A stretch of DNA of 64,000 nt, from positions 1,510,501-1,574,500 of the forward strand of contig NZ_JAPEOS010000001.1 of the NCBI RefSeq assembly GCF_026340975.1, written 5' to 3'. Positions 60,390-64,000 of this stretch are shown here, piece by piece; within the stretch, counting starts at the first letter, position 1, and each line of letters opens with the position of its first letter. Origin of the DNA: Streptomyces sp. NBC_01214 (GTDB lineage Bacteria > Actinomycetota > Actinomycetes > Streptomycetales > Streptomycetaceae). The notes beneath the pieces were generated by a model. It was not told where the DNA came from. It saw nothing but the letters and a program-made list of their open reading frames with translations, and ran no database searches. A program made the position numbers and the translations under genes.

Positions 60390-61730
60390 CTACTTCGCCT
60401 TCGCGATGTCCGTGTCGATCTGCTGGTCGGTCTTGGCGAGACCGGCCGGGATGTCGCCGACGTCGCCCTTCTCGACGGCGTACGCGAAGTCCGTGAAGGT
60501 CAGCTGGTAGGTGCCGCCGTCGGCCTTGGCCGGGGTGGTGCTGGACTTCGGGTGCCGGGCGATGTCGAGGAAGGTCTTGAACTCCGGGGTCACCTGGAGG
60601 TTCGGGGACTCCAGGGCGGCGAACGTGGACGGGATGTTGTGGATGGCGTTGGCGAAGGCCACCACCGCCTCGGTGTCGGTCGTCATGTACTTGACCAGCT
60701 CCCAGGCGGCGTTCTGCTTCTTGCTGCCCGCGGCGATGCCCATGATCGTGCCGGAGAGGTAGCCCTTGCCGTAGTCGTCGGCCTGCTCGTCGGGGACGGG
60801 CAGCGGCGCGGTGCCGATCTCGAAGGGGGCGCCGGCCTCCTTGGCCATCGGGGCCCGCCACTCGCCGTCGATCTGCATGGCCACCTGGCCGGTGTGGAAG
60901 GGATGTTCGGCGCTCCACTCGTCCCCGAAGGTGTTGCGGAACCGCTCCAGCTTCTCGTAGCCGCCGAGCTTCGCCACCAGGTCCTTCTGTGCGGTCAGCA
61001 TCTTCGCGAAGGCCGGGTCCGCGGCCAGGCCGGACCTGCCGTCGGGGGTGAAGTAGGTGGGGCTCCACTGGGCGGCGAGCCGCATGGGCTTGGTCTCGTA
61101 GCCGTGGAAGGTGGGCATCAGGCCGACCTGCTCGTACGAGTGGCCCGACGAATCCGCCTTGGTGAGCTTCTGTGCGACCTCGGTGAACTGGCTCCAGGTT
61201 TGCGGGGGTTCGGTGATGCCGGCGGCCGCGAAGGCGGTCTTGTTGTAGACGAGGCCGTACGCGTCGTGCAGCAGCGGCAGCGTGCACTGGTTGCCCTCGA
61301 ACTGCGTGTACTCCAGCAGGGTCTTGGGGAAGACCTTCGTCTTGTCCACCCCGGACTTTTCGAGGAAGGGGTTCAGGTCGGCGAAGGCGCGGGAGTTGCA
61401 GAACTTGCCCACGCTGTCGGTGGTGAAGGAGGAGACCACGTCGGGGGCCTTGTCACCGCCCGCCCGCAGCGCCTGGTTGACCTTGTCGTCGGTCATGTCG
61501 CCGGTGACCCGGACCTTGACGTTCGGGTGCGCCTTCTCGAACCGGGCGATGTTCTCCTCGATCGCCTTGACCTCGCTCGGCGCGGACCAGCCGTGCCAGA
61601 AGTTGAGGGTGACGTCCGCTGTGGGATCGTCGGAGGCGGTGTCCGCGCCCTGGCCCGTACAGGCCGTGGCGAGGGCGGATATCGCCGCGAGGACGGCGGT
61701 GGCGGTGGTCAGGCGTCCGGTTCTGGGCAT
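60390..61730 (-). CDS. Sugar-binding lipoprotein (ABC transporter)
   Basis: A 446-residue exported protein. 'ALATACTGQ' (Cys24) is a slightly atypical lipobox. The mature protein is a type 1 extracellular solute-binding domain: 'LNFWHGWSAPSEVKAIEENI', 'FEKAHPNVKVRV', 'DGEWRAPMAKEAGAPFEI' and 'KKQNAAWELVKYMTTD'. It hands an unknown oligosaccharide to the MalF/MalG permeases. The ATG at 61730 lies after a 150-base gap with a candidate GGAACTTCC element; the ROK repressor gene is upstream in the same direction. Confidence 0.92.
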   Translation of the reverse strand: MPRTGRLTTATAVLAAISALATACTGQGADTASDDPTADVTLNFWHGWSAPSEVKAIEENIARFEKAHPNVKVRVTGDMTDDKVNQALRAGGDKAPDVVSSFTTDSVGKFCNSRAFADLNPFLEKSGVDKTKVFPKTLLEYTQFEGNQCTLPLLHDAYGLVYNKTAFAAAGITEPPQTWSQFTEVAQKLTKADSSGHSYEQVGLMPTFHGYETKPMRLAAQWSPTYFTPDGRSGLAADPAFAKMLTAQKDLVAKLGGYEKLERFRNTFGDEWSAEHPFHTGQVAMQIDGEWRAPMAKEAGAPFEIGTAPLPVPDEQADDYGKGYLSGTIMGIAAGSKKQNAAWELVKYMTTDTEAVVAFANAIHNIPSTFAALESPNLQVTPEFKTFLDIARHPKSSTTPAKADGGTYQLTFTDFAYAVEKGDVGDIPAGLAKTDQQIDTDIAKAK

Positions 61731-61882
61731 GGCGGGGCTCGCTCTCTGCAGGAGGAACTTCCGTGGGGGGTGCCGGGTGGGGGTGGCGGTGGGCCGTGCG
61801 GGTGCCGGGGTACGGGGTGCAGGGGTACGGGGGCGCGGGGGCGCGGTAGGGGGGAGGGCGCGGGCGGCGGGTGCCGGGCGGT

Positions 61883-63121
61883 TCAGCCCGAGGTGTCGAA
61901 CACCTCGTCCCGGGTGGCGGCCAGCGCGCTCTCCAACGCGCCGTGCAGGACGGGCCGCTCCCGCACCTCGCCGGGGACCAGCCGGGGCCGGGAGGGGGCC
62001 AGTTCGGCGAGTTCGGCCTCCAGCAGCGCGCGCAGCGGTTCGCCGCCCGCGCTGATCGCCGCCCCGGACAGGACCACGATCTCCGGGTCCAGCACGGCGA
62101 CGACCGAGGCGAGACCGGTGGCCAGCGCGGTGGCGTACGCCCGGAGGAACTTCAGGTGCGCCCCCTGAGGGGCGGCGGCGGCCCGTGCGAGCAGGGTGAC
62201 GGCGGCGGCGACCTCCGGTCCGTGCGTGGCTCCGGGGGCCCCGGCGGCCCCGGGCGCACCGGGGGCGTCCGCGGGGTCCACGCCCAGTTCCGCGGCGAGT
62301 CGGGGCAGTCCCTCCACACCGGCCAGCTCCTGGTACCCGCCGGAGTTGGCCCGGGTGACCTGCCGGACCAGGGGTCGGCCCGGCACCGGCAGGAAGCCCA
62401 CCTCGCCGGCGCCGCCGGTCCAGCCGCGGTGCAGCCGGCCGCCCAGGACCAGTGCGGCGCCGAGCCCTTCCTCGTTCCACAGCAGGACGAAGTCCTCGTG
62501 GCCGCGGGCGGCCCCGAGCCGCTGTTCGGCGACGGCGGCGAGGTTGACGTCGTTCTCGTACTCGACGGCCATCGGCAGGGCGGCCGCCAGCTCCTCCAGG
62601 AGGGTGGGGGAGTGCCAGCCGGGGAGGTGGCTGGCGTAGCGCAGGCGGCCGGTCTGCGGGTCGAAGGCGCCCGGTGTCCCGATGACCACCCGGCGCAGGT
62701 CGGTGGGGTGCAGCCCGGCGGCCCGGGCGGCGCCGCCGAGGGCCTCGGTCACCTGGGCGACGGCGTCCGCGCCCTCGGTGTAGGGGACCTCGTGGGTGGC
62801 GACCACCGTGCCGGTGAGGTCGGCGACGGCCGCCAGCACCCGTTCCGGGGTGACGTCGAGACCGCCGACGTGGGCGGCCCGCGGGTTGATCTCGTAGAGC
62901 TGGGCGCTGGGGCCGGGCCGTCCGCCGTCCGTGCCGGTGGCCACGACGAGCCCGACCGCTTCGAGGCGGGCGAGCAGCTGCGATGCGGTGGGCTTGGACA
63001 GCCCGGTCAGGTGCCCGATGCGGGTCCGGGACAGCGGGCCGTGCGTCAGCAGGAGTTCGAGTGCGGCCCGGTCGTTCATGGCGCGCAACAGGCTGGGCGT
63101 TCCGGGCGTGGCGGCGGGCAT
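61883..63121 (-). CDS. ROK-family transcriptional repressor
   Basis: A 412-residue regulator: winged helix-turn-helix (about 15-75, 'PLSRTRIGHLTGLSKPTASQLLARLE') plus a sugar-kinase-like ROK domain ('VGGLDVTPERVLAAVADLTG', 'VIGTPGAFDPQTG', 'YENDVNLAAVAEQ', 'GWTGGAGEVGFLP'). The usual zinc Cys cluster (CxCGxxGCxE) is not seen after 'GEVGFLP', so the sugar-sensing site differs. It should repress the sugar operon until the inducer arrives. ATG 63121 with GGGAGAG upstream. A palindromic site lies 21-52 bases ahead of the start. Confidence 0.93.
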   Translation of the reverse strand: MPAATPGTPSLLRAMNDRAALELLLTHGPLSRTRIGHLTGLSKPTASQLLARLEAVGLVVATGTDGGRPGPSAQLYEINPRAAHVGGLDVTPERVLAAVADLTGTVVATHEVPYTEGADAVAQVTEALGGAARAAGLHPTDLRRVVIGTPGAFDPQTGRLRYASHLPGWHSPTLLEELAAALPMAVEYENDVNLAAVAEQRLGAARGHEDFVLLWNEEGLGAALVLGGRLHRGWTGGAGEVGFLPVPGRPLVRQVTRANSGGYQELAGVEGLPRLAAELGVDPADAPGAPGAAGAPGATHGPEVAAAVTLLARAAAAPQGAHLKFLRAYATALATGLASVVAVLDPEIVVLSGAAISAGGEPLRALLEAELAELAPSRPRLVPGEVRERPVLHGALESALAATRDEVFDTSG

Positions 63122-63141
63122 CGAGCGGCTCTCCCTCACCG

Positions 63142-63173
63142 AGGTGATCTGTTAGGTAAGTTTCCTATCACCT
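63142..63173. promoter_or_regulatory. Candidate ROK operator with overlapping palindromes
   Basis: A 15-bp near-palindrome TAGGtAAgTTtCCTA (63153-63167) is flanked by AGGTGAT (63142-63148) and ATCACCT (63167-63173), a second dyad with a slightly different centre. Position just before the ROK gene suggests self-regulation and control of the sugar operon. Recognition is inferred. Confidence 0.5.
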
Positions 63174-63190
63174 GTTGAAGTGTGTCAATG

Positions 63191-63240
63191 CCGCTGCCCC
63201 GCAGGTCGTGTCATTTCACGGATGACCTGCGGGGCAGCGG
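63191..63240 (-). terminator. Strong stem-loop after the MscS-type gene
   Basis: A perfect 17-bp inverted repeat (CCGCTGCCCCGCAGGTC and its complement) with a 16-base loop. It lies 51 bases past the MscS stop on the minus strand and isolates the channel gene from the sugar operon's promoter region. Confidence 0.75.
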
Positions 63241-63291
63241 GGCGAGCGGGGCTCGTGCGACGTGCGGTTGAGCGGTTGCGCGGCCGAGCGG

Positions 63292-63999
63292 CTACTTCGT
63301 GATCCGCGGGCCGGCCGGCGGCGGGATCGGGGCCGTGGCCAGCGACTGCGGGGAGGTCGGGTTCGCGAGGGCGGACGGCGCGGCGACCGAGGCCGACGGG
63401 TCCGCCGCGGCCTCCTCGTCCTCGTCGGCGGCCGGCAGGCCGCCGATGATCCGGATGCCCGCGGCGTCGAAGGCCTCCTTGATCCGCCAGCGCAGCTCCC
63501 GCTCCACCGCGAACTGCTGGCCGGGCATGGTCTTGGCGGACACCTTCACGGTCATCGAGGCGAGCAGTACCTCGTCCAGGCCCAGCACCTCCACCGGACC
63601 CCACAGGCGCTCGTCCCACGGGGACTCCTTGGCCATGGCTTCGGCGACCTCCTTGACCACCTCGCGGATCCGCGTCAGGTTCTCCGAAGGCTTGACCTGC
63701 ACGTCCACGGCCGCGGTCGCCCAGCCCTGGCTGAGGTTGCCGATCCGCTTGATCTCGCCGTTGCGCACGTACCAGATCTCGCCGTTGTCCCCGCGGAGCT
63801 TGGTCACGCGCAGTCCGACCTCGATGACCTCGCCCGAGGCCACGCCCGCGTCGATCTTGTCGCCGACGCCGTACTGGTCCTCCATGATCATGAAGACGCC
63901 GGACAGGAAGTCCGTCACCAGGTTCCGGGCGCCGAAACCGATCGCCACACCGGCCACACCGGCACTCGCGAGCAGCGGGGCCAGATCGATCTTCAGCGC
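63292..63999 (-). CDS. MscS-type mechanosensitive channel (partial, 5' end missing)
   Basis: The window holds the last 235 codons; the start is beyond the edge. The pore-lining helix ('GVAIGFGARNLVTDFLSGVFMIMEDQYGVGD') and the following beta domain ('GEVIEVGLRVTKLRGDNGEIWYVRNGEI', 'VDVQVKPSENLTRIREVVKEV') are the MscS core. The C-terminal tail is Ala/Ser/Pro-rich with an acidic run (ADEDEEAA). It opens under membrane tension to release solutes during osmotic down-shock. Strong family match. Confidence 0.92.
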   Translation of the reverse strand, partial: ALKIDLAPLLASAGVAGVAIGFGARNLVTDFLSGVFMIMEDQYGVGDKIDAGVASGEVIEVGLRVTKLRGDNGEIWYVRNGEIKRIGNLSQGWATAAVDVQVKPSENLTRIREVVKEVAEAMAKESPWDERLWGPVEVLGLDEVLLASMTVKVSAKTMPGQQFAVERELRWRIKEAFDAAGIRIIGGLPAADEDEEAAADPSASVAAPSALANPTSPQSLATAPIPPPAGPRITK

Positions 64000-64000
64000 G

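Overview
The window is very GC-rich DNA with long, tightly packed genes, many GTG/TTG starts, frequent ATGA/GTGA overlaps, large secreted proteins and LAxTG-type surface anchoring. The gene content (mmsA, a TTG-started EttA, an actinobacterial PknG locus, a carbohydrate ABC operon without its own ATPase) points to a Streptomyces or a close relative. This is inferred from reading the sequence; no database search was possible.

Layout. 1-9.96 kb: the 3' end of mmsA, a small duplicated-domain regulator-like gene, a WxL-like/DUF916 surface pair (1218-3633), a subtilase, a receptor Ser/Thr kinase, a GNAT acetyltransferase, a 160-bp MITE-like repeat (7701-7860), an alpha/beta hydrolase, a small exported protein and a secreted phospholipase A2. 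10.1-24.5 kb: the most unusual block, one long + strand transcription unit. It carries PstC/PstA/PstB-type ABC transporter genes plus three phosphate-binding-protein-like exported proteins (one membrane-anchored, one a 908-residue giant, one free), a WxL-like Ig-repeat protein, a DUF916 protein fused to an LADTG-anchored domain, and a sortase-fold membrane protein that has lost its catalytic residues.

24.5-40.7 kb: a molybdopterin oxidoreductase, a phosphoribosyltransferase-hydrolase fusion, tRNA-Arg(TCT), a coupled pair of membrane-associated GTPases, a short SSB, a thioester-domain surface protein without its thioester cysteine, a PAP2-diacylglycerol kinase fusion, EttA, a hotdog thioesterase, a truncated haemoglobin and an isoaspartyl-methyltransferase-like protein. 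40.8-45.2 kb: a small island with two P-loop kinase-like genes, a beta-helix/membrane protein, an NAD-binding oxidoreductase and a HAD phosphatase.

45.3-56.1 kb: a minus-strand signalling operon in the order GlnX-like sensor, GlnH-like binding protein, coiled-coil protein, PknG-like kinase, PP2C phosphatase, VWA protein, FHA protein. It looks like a complete route from amino-acid sensing to phosphorylation. 56.3-63.1 kb: a minus-strand sugar operon headed by a ROK repressor with a candidate operator, followed by a binding protein, two permeases, a GH4 glycosidase and a sugar kinase. The window ends inside an MscS-type channel gene.

The best candidate for an undescribed system is the 10.1-24.5 kb block. 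It suggests that a Pst-type importer (or a transporter derived from one) works with a dedicated set of cell-wall proteins, assembled with the help of a non-catalytic sortase-like protein. The degenerate thioester protein and the second WxL/DUF916 pair add to a picture of extensive and partly remodelled surface display.
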